NCBI RefSeq assembly: GCF_030272615.1
Contig: NC_081406.1
Location: forward strand, 247,001,218-247,065,217
Source: Cryptomeria japonica
Lineage: Eukaryota > Streptophyta > Pinopsida > Cupressales > Cupressaceae
Direction of reading: 5' to 3'
DNA length: 64,000 bases
Shown: positions 46,001 to 58,446 of the stretch, in pieces
Numbering within the stretch: the first letter of the stretch is position 1
Layout of the letters: every line of letters starts with the position of its first letter
The notes under the pieces: generated by a model
What the model was told of the DNA's origin: nothing
Database searches by the model: none
The model's input: the letters and a program-made list of their open reading frames with translations, nothing else
Translations under genes and position numbers: made by a program

Positions 46001-47649
46001 CATTCAAAACCTTCTAACTATTTATATTTTTTCAAATCCTAAATATGTGTCATATTCTAGGTTTTATTGGCTATAGAATTATTATATATTTTTTACTAAG
46101 TTATATTGGTTGGAAACTTATTTTTTTAATATTTAAAAAAAATTATAAATATATTTATTTATTTATTAAAGCCAAAAAATGCACCACACCTACTCATCTA
46201 TCCTTTACTTATATCTAAAGTTTGAAAAAAAAATTTGCTCATACTTGGATTGGTTGGAATGCCACCTACTTTTTATTTCTTTCTAAAACATTTAATAGTG
46301 CCTCATTGAAATATTTAATTTTCACTAATTATTTGAAAATTATGAAAAAGGTATCCCATTTTAGCTATATTCAAATAGGATACAAATTTATTTCCTATCA
46401 TATTTTTAAATTGTGTATATTAATATAAATTTTGAAGTTACTTAAGTTTGTTTTTGTATTTTCATTAGGCCACTTAGGGGTATTCCCTAGTCAATCATGA
46501 TCTCATACTCACCCACTCTAGTCAGGGCTTATAATTTAGGATTTTATGTAAAAGACTAGAGTTCAAACATCTAGAGTAGTTGACTTCTAGATTATATTTA
46601 TCTAATATTCATCCTTGTCCCTTTACACTCTTAGTGACTGCGATATTTTTGGTAGTTTCTTCACAAAGTCTTCTTGACAACATCTATATCCAATATTTGC
46701 ACAATGTCTTCTTGCTATTGCTTAGTAATCTCAATTCTCTTAGAATCTATTTATTCCTATAGTTGAGATACATTTGATTCATAAATGAAAGGTAGAAATG
46801 CAAATCAAAGACAATGAATATTGGTGAGATGTATAACCCTTCAAGCAACTCAGTCTCACATGTAATCTTAGAAATTTTCACACTAGTGAAATGGATAAAT
46901 ATTCTTGCACTTAGGTTTCTTGTAGTTCCCTCTAGTGAAACCACCCTTTCTTAGATGTTACATGAAGAACTCATCCTCATTGTAAGTATTGTCTCTTTGA
47001 TGCTCATATATGCATAATTTGTACTTTGCACTACTCTCCTTTAGCTACTTGAATTGCACATGGACCTCTTTCATGTGATATGAGAAGCTTTCATCCTTTG
47101 CACTAATATAATTTCAATATTTCACTCATAATATATTTGTGACACCTAAGCATGTGGCATACACTACTTGGAATGTTATATTCCTTGGTTATATTTTCTA
47201 ATTTGAATGCAAGCTTTTCTTGTGCTAGTATAGAGTCCTACTACCTAGGCTTCTCTTCTATTAGACATCTAAGTAGAGTACTAAGATACATATTGATAAA
47301 ATTCTATCTAATCATGTCTATCGGTTGTATAAAAAAAATATAGGTTACATGCCAAATTGTCCATAAAGCGCACTAGAAATGTTATGAAGCTAAGTATTTT
47401 ACACCTTACAATACCTAGTACTAGTTGCAATTATTTAAGATTTATAAAATAGGAAAGGTCACCAAACTTGCAAGGAATCTTGAGATTCATTTATAATAAC
47501 TCTCTACCACATGTGGTTAGTCTAAAGATGATTGTATTAAATCAATAGGTAGAGTTTACTAGGTGGATTATGAATATAAATTTTGATTGACTAAAAATAA
47601 CCATGTGTAAAAGGATGCAAGATGTAATAAGTTCTCCAAAATTTGGAGT
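46001..47649. other. Unassigned AT-rich region, no gene
   Basis: No protein, RNA gene or repeat border recognised. Part of the right end may belong to the minus-strand Gypsy LTR whose inner border is at 48303. Confidence 0.35.
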
Positions 47650-48303
47650 GATTGTTAATGAAGATGAGGGAAATGGACAATTTGAATCAAAGATTCAAAA
47701 TGATTCCAACATCTAACAATGAAGTACCTACAAAAAACATGCATGCAACATAAAAATATCTAAACTAATACGCATGCACACTATCAAACTCTACTCCATT
47801 TCCCTCTTATTCCTCAAGATTTCACATTTAACATTATTGCTCTCAGAAGCACTTATGAAAAAGGCTATGAGGAAATGGAGATTTGAAAATGCAAGAAAAT
47901 GATATAAAAGCTAGAATATGAGAAAACAAAGATGCAAAGGATAAAAGATCAATACTTAAAATGCAAAGATAGAAGATATGTGCTCAAGATGTCAAGATAA
48001 TGGATGGAACAATGAGAGAGAGGCTTGGTTTTTATAGATGTTCTTCGGGTGAGTCCATGTTCTGGGATGAATAGGGGATAAATAATAAGGCTTGAAAGTT
48101 TTCATCCCACATGCATAAGGTGGATGCAAATGGGTAGATGAGGAAGCATAAATGAGTCATGTAGATGCTTATGCATATGTTTATGAAGATGGATATATTA
48201 AATAAAATAATAGATGATAAATGATAAATATTAATAGTAGATAATACATGAAAAATAAAGTGGATCCACCTGGGCTTACAATGACAAATTTTATGTGTCT
48301 ACA
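47650..48303 (-). repeat. Gypsy 3' LTR on the minus strand (outer border uncertain)
   Basis: On the minus strand the sequence AAAGAGGGGCAAAA is followed by TGTAGACACATAAAATTTG, the same arrangement as the left Gypsy LTR (AAAGAAGGGCAAAA, then TGTATACACCTAAAA). A TATA box (TATAAAAA on the minus strand) lies at 48036-48029, followed by CCAAGCCTCTCTCTC. The left coordinate is a guess from LTR size; I could not see the terminal CA. Confidence 0.55.
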
Positions 48304-48318
48304 TTTTGCCCCTCTTTG
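48304..48318 (-). promoter_or_regulatory. Polypurine tract of the right-hand Gypsy element
   Basis: AAAGAGGGGCAAAA on the minus strand, directly before the LTR start. The module GATCAATCTCTCGAAGGGGC further inside (about 48410-48435) matches the one at 12265-12285. Confidence 0.65.
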
Positions 48319-48527
48319 AGACAATGTAGCATGTTGCGTTGTTTCAAAGAAAATGATTGACCAATATATGCCCCAGAGATATCCTGGTAAGGATGATTAT
48401 TGACTGGTTATGCCCCTTCGAGAGATTGATCGAACAAATTGATGGCGATTGATCTCTCAATAGATTGCAAAGAGAGAAGATTGGATGATTGATATTACGC
48501 AAGTGATTAAGTTGAGATGTACATTTG
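48319..48527 (-). other. Gypsy 3' internal module
   Basis: Non-coding. It carries TTTGAAACAACGC and GATCAATCTCTCGAAGGGGC on the minus strand, in the same order as the left element. It is interrupted by the LINE; its continuation is at 56605. Confidence 0.55.
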
Positions 48528-48543
48528 ATGGAAATGCACAGTT
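48528..48543. repeat. LINE target site duplication, left copy (16 bp)
   Basis: ATGGAAATGCACAGTT, identical to 56589-56604. Such a length is typical of target-primed reverse transcription. Confidence 0.9.
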
Positions 48544-48704
48544 CTGATTAATTGAAAAATAGGTTTTAAGGACCCGAAACCATTACAACATAGTTATAAA
48601 AAAAGCTGAGAAAATAGAGTCCACATACAAAGCGACTGGTCAAAAGACCAGCGAACAGAAAAAATAGCTAAACAACAAAAAACAGCAAAGAACCCAAAGA
48701 GACA

Positions 48705-50428
48705 CTACATAGTAATTTTCTTTAGCAAATCCTCTGCCTTAGTCACCAGCTCATCATAGGTCGCCCCAACTACTTTTAGCTCCTCCAGGTCCTTATTCAC
48801 TTTCTTTTCCTTCCTCTTTCCATGGGTACGGGTTCTGGGACCTTGGGCTTCCCATGTTCCTTCTGCATCCAGGTCAATTTCCTGGGTTTCCTTTTCGTCA
48901 TCAAGTTTGCTGATGAGGGTATGGGTGTTGTTGGCTGAGATTTTCAGAATGTTGAGGCTCTGCTCCGCAATGTTCTTGAGGCACTCCTCTATCTTGTCCA
49001 CTTTGGCAATTGTGTCTGAGAGCATTTTTTCACTTGTTTCCTCCAGGGTCTTTCTATCCTATATCTCCTTTTCAATTTTCTCAAACCGGGGATTAAAGGC
49101 ATCTCTGATGTCTTCCGCTTTAGCAATTGTGTTCTTCAGATCTTCGATATAATCGGCCATAGTGTTCCCCTCTCCAATGTTAATAGTCTCCAGTATCAGG
49201 ACTCTATTGCAGAGTTTTTTGTACTCATCCGCAGTTTTCTTATTCCCATCAATAAGTCATTCTATGGTTTTCATAAAACCCTTCAAGGCCTCGGGAGGTG
49301 GACCAGGAGAAGGAGTCACATTTCCAGGGGTTGTCTGTTCATCTTTAGAGATATGGAGGGCAGAAATAGTATCGGCGGCCCTGAGAGTCTCCTCCATAGT
49401 CTCCATATCCAGGCTTTGTTCAACTTCCAGGGCCCTTGTTTGCTTGTCCTCTTCCGGTTCCTTGCCGGTCTCCTCTGGTTCTTTGCCAGTCTCCTTTATT
49501 TTCTTTTGCTTCTTCCTTGGTTGGGCTTGGTTCTTACTTTTTTCCTTCAGCACCCCCTTAGGGTTCTTCTTCTCCTCAGGGACATCAGAGTACTCTTCTT
49601 CGGAAGAAATACTAATCAAGGGTTTGCTTTGGGGGTTTTGCTCTTAGAAGAAGAGGGTCTTGATTTCCTCTTCTTACTACTCTCATACTCTGAGTCGTCA
49701 GAGCTTTCCTCATTATCAGTCGAGGAATCATTGTCTAATTCCTCCTCCTCCAAGAAATCAGAATCAGAAAAATCATCTTCCGAATCCACAGAGAGTTGCA
49801 TTCGGTTGATTTTACTGGCCTTTAAATGGTCATTAATGAGGACCATAAGTCCTTGGTGCATTGCAGAATCACCCCGAGGATTTTCTTTATAGGCTTTTAG
49901 GGAGGCATTCATAGAACAGAGCAAGAAGTAAGGGAAATTCACCTTATCATTATGCCTAAAATGATTTAAGAGGACAAAATGATACCCATACACTTTCGTA
50001 AACCTACCATCTAGCATTATATACCTCATTAAAACAAAGAGAATTTCCCGCCAGGGTTTTGCAAAAGCCCTAGGCGGGTAATAGGTTTTACTCAACTTTA
50101 CCAGTCTTTTCTTCTCTTTCTCTGTGACCAAGTACCTTTCAATGGCTTCCCTGCTGACCTTCCTGTCTCTGTAGAAGTTGCAGCCCTGCCTTTTGAGCCT
50201 CGTGGCTTTAGCTATTAAGTCTTCATCAATTTCCACTAGTCGGTCGCCCATTTTAAGCATGCCCTTCTTCCAATTTTTGTAGAAAAAGCTAGTTATCTTT
50301 CCATCCCGACCATGGAGTCTCACAATGAAGCTCAAAAGACCACCCTTATGCAGAATTTCCCACACCTCTTCTTTCTGTTTCCACTCCTTGCAACTGCTTG
50401 GCTCATATCTTCTTCTATTTCCGCCCAT
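48705..50428 (-). pseudogene. LINE ORF3, extra protein of unknown function
   Basis: I do not recognise this protein. An ATG at 50428 (MGGNRRRYEPSS) opens about 270 codons to a stop at 49616. Coding resumes after a one-base shift at 49615, passes stops near 49257 and 49060, and ends KKITM at 48705, about 575 codons in all. An N-terminal globular region of about 210 residues contains GLLSFIVRLHGRDGKITSFF, WKKGMLKMGD, FYRDRKVSREAI, YIMLDGRFTKVYGYHFVLLN and MHQGLMVLINDHL. Then come an acidic Ser-rich stretch, a Lys-rich basic stretch and a C-terminal region with heptad-like coiled coils. The same frame is open upstream to 50677 and overlaps the end of ORF2 by 38 bases. The globular part recalls proteins carried by other plant transposons, but I cannot name a family. 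Confidence 0.7.
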
Positions 50429-50639
50429 GGTGTCGTTTCTCACAGTCAAGTTTAGATTACAGAACTGGTGAAAAAGAAAGCTTTTCGAAGTTAAAACAAA
50501 AACCCAGAAAGCATGCATAGCAATTATGATTTGATGGGTTATAACACATGTTCTGCTGGCTTTGATATTATAATGAGTAATTTCCTCATTATAGAAGTAA
50601 CTCGAAGTGCTTACTTCAGTACTTATCATAATTGCCCTG

Positions 50640-53600
50640 TCAATCAAGAGACTTTGGGGTACTTTGATATCTTTCATTAATTATGATTTGTCTAACATCT
50701 TCGGGGAGACCGCTCTCACCTGTCCACATGGTAATCGTCTCATTCTTAACCGCCATGTTTGCAACCCAATCAGCAGAACAGTTGGCCTCTCAATAAATAT
50801 GGGATATGTGGCATTTTTTGAAGGTTCTAATTATATCAATGGCAGAAAAAATTATATTGTGAATCGACCAAGAGGGCTTTGAGGTCCCATTGAAACACTT
50901 AATTATATTATTGGAATCCCCTTCTATCCAGAGATAGGGACAGTTCCATTTTTTGGCTAGAATAATGCCTTGAAGGGCTGCCATAGCTTCTGCTTTATGA
51001 TTGGTTTGAATGCCAATAGGGACAGCAATCATACCTTTGCAAATGCCTCTATCGTCTTTGAGAATAGCTCCACAGCCTGAGGGACCTAGGTTTCCTTTGG
51101 CTGCTCCATCAAAATTGATTTTGAGCCAACCTTGGAGAGGGGTTTGCCATTTAACTTCAAGCCTTTTATTATAACTGATATTATGACCATTAGTGATCTT
51201 CATATTCCAAGCTCTTAAGATATTTGACTCCAAGGAGTTGTTAGAGTAACAAGAGACCTCCATAGTTCCCATATTTTCCTGAATAGCCCTCTACATTTTC
51301 TGAAAAACAATGTCTTGATTTAAGGACACATCCCTGAATATTCGGTTGTTTCTTTCCTTCCAAAGACCCCACAAAATGTGTGGAAGAGAGAGCTGCCACA
51401 TACATCTCAGAAAAGAGTTGGTCCAATGAATTTGCCAAGAGGAGAACAAATCTCTAATGTTACTGGGAAACACCCAAGTTAGACTAAAGCTCTTGAGGAA
51501 ACTTTCCCAAACAGAGGTTGAGAAAGAGCAGTGGAGGGCAAGATGGTCCACTGTCTCTTCCTCTTGAAAGCACAGCACATGCCTATTTGGAAGGGCAAAA
51601 CCTCTGCATTTAAGGTTGTCAACAGTAAGGATCTTATTCTGGAGAATAGTCCAGAAGAACAAATTGATTTTAGGAGTGAGACCTTTTAACCAAGCTTTAG
51701 ACCAGAAGGGATTCATAGGAGGGGAAGGGGAGAGGATACAATAAATCGAAGATACAGTAAAAATACCTTTGGGGTTATATTTCCAGATCAGGGAATCCTC
51801 TTCCTTATTCAGCCAAATAGCAAACAATTGGGTTTTGAGCTTAGAGAGACTCAGATTAATACTATCAATGTTCTGCCAGTTGTTCCCATTCCAATAATCT
51901 GCCACTAAGGTACCAAAAGAGCCAATACAGGAGGGGGCATGGGAAGCCCACTCATAGAAATCCAGAAGGGGTTTGTTAAAAAGCCAGGGATCCTCCCAGA
52001 ATCTAACTTTTCTACCATTTCCAATTTTCCATGTCACCCCTTTAGCAATCACATCTTTAAATTTAGAAACATGGTTCCAGATATGTGATCCATTTATACT
52101 AATGTCCGAATTAAGAAAAGAGAAAGAGAAGATGATAGAAGAGAATACTTACTTCTCCAAATTTTGCCCCATTCAGAATCAGAGTGAAACCATCTCCAAG
52201 CTTGTTTAGACAAGAGAGCTTCATTTAAAGTGTGAATCCTCCTGAGCCCCAGACCACCTTTGCTTTTTGGCTTGCAGACCTGATCCCATGCCACCAAGGA
52301 CATTCTTTGTTTTTCCTCAACCCCAGACCATAGGAATCTTCTTTGAATTTTCTCAATAGCTTCAGCATACTTGACTGGAATTTTGAATAAGCTCAGAGCA
52401 TAAATGGGAATACTTTGAAGAGTAGCCTTAAGGAGAAGGAGCTTACCAGCTTGACTTAAGAGAGCCCCTTTCCAACCTGCAAGTTTTTTGTGAAATTTAT
52501 CAACCAGCAAACTCCAATAGGAGTCAGGAGGGGCAATCCCCATGGGGAGACCAAGGTAGGTGGCAGGAAGGTCATTTTACACTCCAGAATTCTGTTGATC
52601 CTTTGTTGTCTTCTCTCCGGGGTATTAATGAAAAAGACATCACTTTTGGCCCAGTTAATAAGTTGCCCCGTAGCAGAAGCATATTTACACAAAGTAATCT
52701 TCAGAACTTTAGCTTCTGAGATGCTTGATTCCCCCATAATTATTGTATCATCAACAAACTGCTGGTGTGAACAAATAAGGTCAGCAGAAGAAGGTTTGAG
52801 GCCCTTAAAGGATCCTATCTACACCAAGTTTTCCATGGTCTGACCAAAGCATTCTGCCAAAATAATGAAAAGGATGGGGGAGATAGGATCTCCTTGCCTA
52901 ATACCTCTCGAAGCTTGGAAAAAGGTTGAAGGGGAACCATTGACAAGGACAACAAAGGACGCAGAAGTAGTAAGTTGGGAGAAAAGATCCACAACTCTTG
53001 GGGCAAACCCAAAGGAAGAGAGAACTTTCTGAAGAAGAGACCAGTCAACCCTATCAAAGACTTTGGAGAGGTCGAGCTTAAGGATGAGGCCCTGCTTCTT
53101 TGCTTTATCAAGAGAGTGAATATTCTCATGAACAGTAATAATGGAATCGAGAATTTGTCTTCCAGGAACAAACCCATTCTGCTGGTGTTTAATTAAATCC
53201 CGGAGAATAGACAAGAGTCTAGAAGTCAGGACCTTAGATATGATCTTGTAAAAGGAATTGCAGGGGCTAATAGGTCTGAACTTATCCAAAGAGTCGACAC
53301 CTTGAGTCTTGGGGATGAGAGCAATAAAAGTACCATTGATTTCCTTCAAGAGTTTTCTAGCCCCAAAGAATTCCTTAACCCCATTAGCAACATCAGTCCC
53401 GATAATGTCCCAAAACTCTTGAAAAAAGAGCATTGGGAAACCATCAGGACCAGGAGCTTTGTTTCCATCAAAGGAGAAAACAACATTTTTAATTTCTAAG
53501 GTGGAAGGAATGGAAGAGAGAAATACATTATTTTGGGCATCAATGAGACGAGGAATATTCTGGAGAAAAGAGGACTGAGCTTCAGCATCCAGACTTTGAT

Positions 53601-54825
53601 CCCTCATTAGGAGGTCCGAGAAATACCTCTTAGCTTCATTCCTTATTTCATCTTCCTTGACCAACTCCCCACTGTCCACAACTAACTTGTTAATCCTATT
53701 GGTTGCTTTATGTTTGATGGTTGACATATGGAAGAATTTTGTATTCCTGTCTCCTTCTTTGAGCCACATGCATCTTGATCTCTGCTTCCAGAACATTTCC
53801 TTTTTAGCAATAATGTCATGGTATTTCTTAAGAATCTCATTCTCCTCAGCAATAGAAACAGTACTGAAACCATCCTTCTGGATCTGGTCCTGTATTTCTT
53901 TAAGGTTTTCCTGAATTTTACTCTTAGCCTCAAATATATTCCCAAAGTTGTTCTTATTCTAGATTCGAATGTTGTCTTTCACACTTTTGAGATTCTTAAC
54001 AACTTTGAACATTGTCATTCCCTCAACTTGGATACTCCACCATTTTTTAATATATTTTTTAATGTCGGGGTGAAGAGTCCACATTTTTTCAAATCTAAAG
54101 GGATAGTTTTTTCTTCTATTGATCAGATCAGCATTGAAAGTGATTGGAAAGTGATCGGAACCAACCCGAATATGTGCAGACAAAGAACATAAATACTGAC
54201 TGTACCAATAATCAGAAATTAGAGCTCGGTCAAGGCGCACTTGAATAAGGTCATTCCCATTTCTTCTATTAGTCCAAGTGAAATTACAACCCTTTATCTC
54301 CAAATCATTAAGAGCTAAGGAATAAATAAAATCCATAAGGGCCATCCTACTTTCCAGCTGAGGAGGACTGCCTCCAAATTTTTCCTCCTCTTTCAAAGGC
54401 GTATTGAAATCCCCCATAACCATCCAGCTTAGATTTTTGAAACTTTCCCTAGCCTATCTAATCCTTTTCCAAAAAGAGTTTCTAGCCTTTAAGGTATTAG
54501 GAGCATAAATGTTTGTGAGAACCCATGAAAAGCCATCTTTAAGATGCTCAAATTTAATACAAGAAAATTTGCTTTCCTGAATAATGACCTGGCCTTTAAC
54601 AGTGTTGAGATTCCAGATGGTTGCAATGCCTCCAGAAGCACCCTCAGAACTTCCCCCACTTATATTACCATTTTTGAAGAATTTCAAAGATTCAACTTTT
54701 TCTTTACTCATTTTCGTTTCTTGAATAAGAAAAATGTCAGGATTTCTATCTCTTATCATATTCCTAATAATATCATGTTTATGGGGATTGTTTAGACCCC
54801 TTATGTTCCAAGAAATTATCTTCAT
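50640..54825 (-). pseudogene. LINE ORF2: endonuclease - reverse transcriptase - RNase H
   Basis: Starts MKIISWNIRGLNNP, 96 bases after ORF1. The AP-type endonuclease has SWNIRG, IQETK, GDFNT and SDHFPI, all key residues present. RT follows from about 53520: NKAPGPDGFPMLFFQ, the segment LILKLDLSKVFDRVDW, GIRQGDPISPILF and FVDDTIIMGE near 52740, so the catalytic Asp residues are present. A zinc-knuckle-like C-terminal domain and a terminal RNase H (LKINFDGAAKGNLGPSGCG, NHKAEAMAAL, WIEGDSNNII) follow. The natural stop is at 50640. Breaks are stops near 54451, 53959, 52819, 51291 and 50790 and frameshifts near 52555 and 52090. An RNase H at the end of ORF2 is usual for plant L1 elements. Confidence 0.88.
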
Positions 54826-54920
54826 AGCTACTTACCAATTCCCAGCTCCTTGAGAGTCTTTTGAGTTCCGTCTGCTATGTTCTTGTTGGCCTCCATATCT
54901 CTAACTTTGTGGTTAGAGGG

Positions 54921-56561
54921 TCATCCTGGGGAAGAGGAGACGTATCCCACATCAACTTGAGCTATTCTGCTAGATTTCCTAATCAGGGATGTCGAGGGTG
55001 TTGCTGCTTTCTTACTCCTATGTTTAGGATGCTTCCATTCCATTTCTGACACAGGAGCCACTTCTGGATTGATGAGGATTTTGGAAATTTCATCTTCATT
55101 ACCCCATTTAGGAGTTATGGACTCAGTTGAAATAATGTTTGCTGTTCTTGAATTCTGATCTGAATCCGAAAGACTCAATCCCAAAATTGCACACTTTTGG
55201 GCTTCTTGAATTTCAGAACTAGGTATTGCTACAGAAGAGTCTATCCTTTCCACTTGTGGATCTGGGATTTCACCTTCCTCAGGTTGATAGTCTCTAGCTT
55301 CCACTGCCTTGTTTTCATATGTGCCATCAACCACTTCATCTTTTGCATTTGGAGGATCATTCTGATCGTTCAAATCCTTTTTTGAAGTTGTTTTTATGGG
55401 ACTAGCTTTGGTTGTTTCATTTCTATCTGCTTCCTGTACCGTGGGACTGAAGATAGAGTTTGAGGCTTCCTTCTGTTCCCCCAAAGGAGAAAAGCGATTG
55501 GAATTTTCTTCCTTATTTTCTATGTTTTTAACTTGCCACACCCGTTTCTCTGGCACATTCTGGCTTTCAATCTAAGGTTTTAACTGATTAGGCTCCGCCT
55601 TTTGCTTTTTTGGGCAAGATTTTGCCCAATGACCTACCTTTTTACAGTGGAAACATGCAAAAGGAATAGTTTCATATTCTATATGTTGCTTCCAAGTTCC
55701 CAGTTTTGAAACTAGATCAATCTGTTCCGGCATATCTGCCTCAGGGGCTACTCCAACACAGAACCTTGCATGGGTTAATCTTCTTTTTGAGGCAGTGACT
55801 GGGTCTATAGAGAGCAGCTCACCAAAAGAACTTGCTATTCCAGAGAAGATGCTTTCTGCCCAATACTCAAGAGGCAATCCTGGGAGTTTTATCCAAACTG
55901 GAACCTGCGCCAGAAGAGAATCATTCATGTTCAATTTTGGATGCCATTTTCTTAGAACCAGGGTTGTCTTTCCCACCATCCAGGGACTCCCGCACAAGAT
56001 CTTAACCTTATCTTCTTCGCACGAAAAAGAGAAAGACAAAAGACCTTTGGGTAGTGTCGAGACCTCAACGTTTCCTTTAAGGGCCCATTTTCGATTAACA
56101 AAGGCCCTAACAACTTCAATGTTTGGGCGCGGACCCATAAACTTCCCTACCGAGGAGTTCAACATACTGTTGATATTATGGTCCAGAACCTGGTCAGGGA
56201 TGGAGATAGCAAACTTAACACCAGAAGGGTCAGAAATGTTCTTAACAGGAGGAAGGGAGGATTTACCAGTTGGTCTAGTTCCAAAAAGGGAAGACCATTT
56301 TTTCCCCTCCCTCCCGTTATCCACGAGGTCAACTAGTGGCATGGGCCCCCCATTGGACCCTTCCCCCAGATACCCAGAAGAATCCGCTGTCACGGCAAAC
56401 AGAGTACCATTGGACTGTGAGTCAGCAACAAGAACTAGGAAGTCCGGGGGCTTGTCCTTATCGTCAATAGGACCAACGCCATTGATCTGGCCTCTCTCAC
56501 CATTGGAACCAGGGTTCCCGCCTTGCTAGAAATTTGAATTTTGAGCTCCCACTCCCGACAT
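54921..56561 (-). pseudogene. LINE ORF1, DUF4283/CCHC gag-like protein
   Basis: ORF1 proteins of plant L1 elements bind element RNA. The start is taken at the ATG 56561 (MSGVGAQNS), 27 bases inside the element, because the whole frame to 54921 is open except for stops at codon 12 (near 56526) and at 55572. The DUF4283 domain (VRAFVNRKWALKGNVEVSTL, GSPWMVGKTTLVLRKW, VPVWIKLPGLPLEYW) is followed by the zinc knuckle CFHCKKVGHWAKSC near 55640 and a long acidic/Ser-rich tail (55556-54921). Full length would be 546 codons. Confidence 0.85.
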
Positions 56562-56588
56562 TGTGATAAAAAAAAAGGATTAAAATTA

Positions 56589-56604
56589 ATGGAAATGCAC
56601 AGTT
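56589..56604. repeat. LINE target site duplication, right copy (16 bp)
   Basis: Identical to 48528-48543; sits directly next to the 5' end of the LINE (minus strand). Confidence 0.9.
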
Positions 56605-57283
56605 GATGAGGCATAACTGAACAATTAATGGAAATGAACAGTATAGCCAAGTTGATAAGCTAATTGAGTTGATTGAGTTGATTAAGCTGATAGGGATTGA
56701 TGCTAGCGCAAGATAAGGTTATCCAAGGATTGATTAATTGATTGATCCAAGGGCGTTGAGAGTACAAGAAGAAAGTTGATTGAAATGATAAGGTGATGAA
56801 TAGTTTCAAAGACATGCATCAGTTGGATAAAGTGTTTGATTGATCTCACTGCAATAAGAAAATTAAAGGTGATGATAAAAGAAATTATGCAAAAGAGAGA
56901 TGAAAGGGGTGATGAAAGGAGAAAAGTGATGAAAAAGAAGAATAAGTGATGAGAAAGAGGATAGGAAGGTGATGAGAATTATTGTGCCTTTTAAGTTCTT
57001 ATATCATCATCGAGCTTATTTATGGTAATAGGATAAAACTTATCTATATACAAATAAGACCCAAATGAATAATCATACCAATTGTGTGAAAGGAAACCCA
57101 TCAGACAAGAAGGATTGCCTCATTTTTGCATCAAACTGTTATGTCCTCGATGATCTTAGATGATCATGTCCTCAAATGAGTCATCATATTACTAAGGAAC
57201 AATCCACAAGCAACAAACAGGTGAAGATGCCCCATCCTCGCCTTTCTAATCAAAGATATCCTGGAGATAAAAGTGTTGGATAT
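56605..57283 (-). other. Gypsy internal sequence continuing after the LINE, no gene
   Basis: GATTGATTAATTGATTGATC-type repetition and purine-rich GATGATAAAAG stretches. Comparable AATCAATC sequence lies at 11064-11490 in the left element (opposite strand sense). No frame recognised. Confidence 0.4.
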
Positions 57284-58446
57284 TGTTGGTCATTGTTGTT
57301 GCTAGGATATGTTTTTGTTATTGATGTCAACATATTCCCATGATTTGCTTCGGTGATTGCAGATTGGGAAGATCATACGATCTAGTTTTGTATTTTTGTT
57401 CTTCTTTGCAGAGCTCGATATTTCCTCCAGTATATTTCGATGTGATCTAATATTGAGCTAAGATTTTGGGATATTGTTTGGGATGGTCTTATGTATCTTC
57501 CTTTCAGATGGATCGTGTTTTGGTGCTCCACAAGTTATCTTTCTTCGTGACAGTTGCTGATTGGTTATGTTCTTGAGTTTCAAAAGTTGACATATGAAGA
57601 TTTGATAAGTGGTGTTGGTGTAGTTGTTTATGATAATTCTAACGTGCTTGATGTTGTTTCCTAACTGTGTCCTATTTGTTTTGATGATCTGCATTGATCG
57701 TTGTGCGATGTTTTGGTGGTTTTCATGAACCGGTGATGTTCTTCATGTTATATGATATTTCTGGTGGTGTAGCGTGTTGCGATTGATCTTGGCGTGATTT
57801 CCGATGGAGTTAAGCATTTGGGAATTTGAATCAGGTCTATGTTATGTAATGTAAATCATTATATTGGTCTCGTGGTCAACCTTTGTATCGTGTGATGTAA
57901 TTTTATATTTGTGAGTTGAGTGTTTAGCCGACCTTGTTATCAAGGTTGATGAATTGTATATATAGGTGATATATTCATGTAATTTAGGTATTGAGGTTGT
58001 GTCTACATTATCAGAGAGTGGTGTATGTGCAAAAAAAAGATTTATCTTTCAGCATTGTGATTGAGGAGAGATTGGTGTTGCAGGGCAGACAATTGTGCTT
58101 CACCAGAACTATAATCAAGCATTTGGAGATGTTATTATTTCAGTTCATTTCTTCTGGATTGTAGTTTGAATCTTGTTGTAAGTCAATGAGACTTCCCTGA
58201 GGGTTGTAGCCTTCCGAGTCATCATATATGAGCAGTGAGTTCTAGGCAATGTGCCTAAATGTATGTGCACTACCCATTGTAATATTTTCACATACTACTG
58301 CAGAGTATCATCTTACTGTGGGTAGGTTCCCACAGTGGTTTTTCCCTTAACCAGGTTTTCCAAGCCAAAATCTTGGTGTTGTGTGTTGTGCTTTCAATTT
58401 GTTTATCCTTGCTATTGTTACAGTTTATCAAATTTGTCTACCAACA
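57284..58446 (+). repeat. Copia (SIRE-like) LTR fragment
   Basis: It begins TGTTGGTCATTG and contains ACTGTGGGTAGGTTCCCACA and GTGGTTTTTCCCTTAACCAG in the same order as the solo LTR at 41888-43129. It stops at CTACCAACA without the CACCCCC...CTCTCAG end, so the last part seems deleted. No target duplication seen. Confidence 0.6.

Larger units (their letters stand above)
48544..56588 (-). mobile_element. Full-length plant L1-type LINE with three reading frames, 8.0 kb
   Basis: Bounded by a perfect 16-bp duplication. On the minus strand: a short 5' leader, ORF1 (gag-like, DUF4283 and CCHC), ORF2 (endonuclease, RT, RNase H), then an extra ORF3 and a 160-bp 3' UTR ending TTTTTCAATTAATCAG. No long poly(A) remains at the 3' end. 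Each ORF has a few stops or shifts, so it is inactive, but the coding is far better preserved than in the surrounding Gypsy sequence. ORF3 lies inside the duplication, so it moved with the element. Confidence 0.9.

Noticed and set aside
48705..50677. A genuine single-exon host gene
   Set aside because: It lies inside the 16-bp duplication of the LINE, on the LINE strand, directly after ORF2, with stops and a frameshift. Part of the element (ORF3) is the simpler reading.
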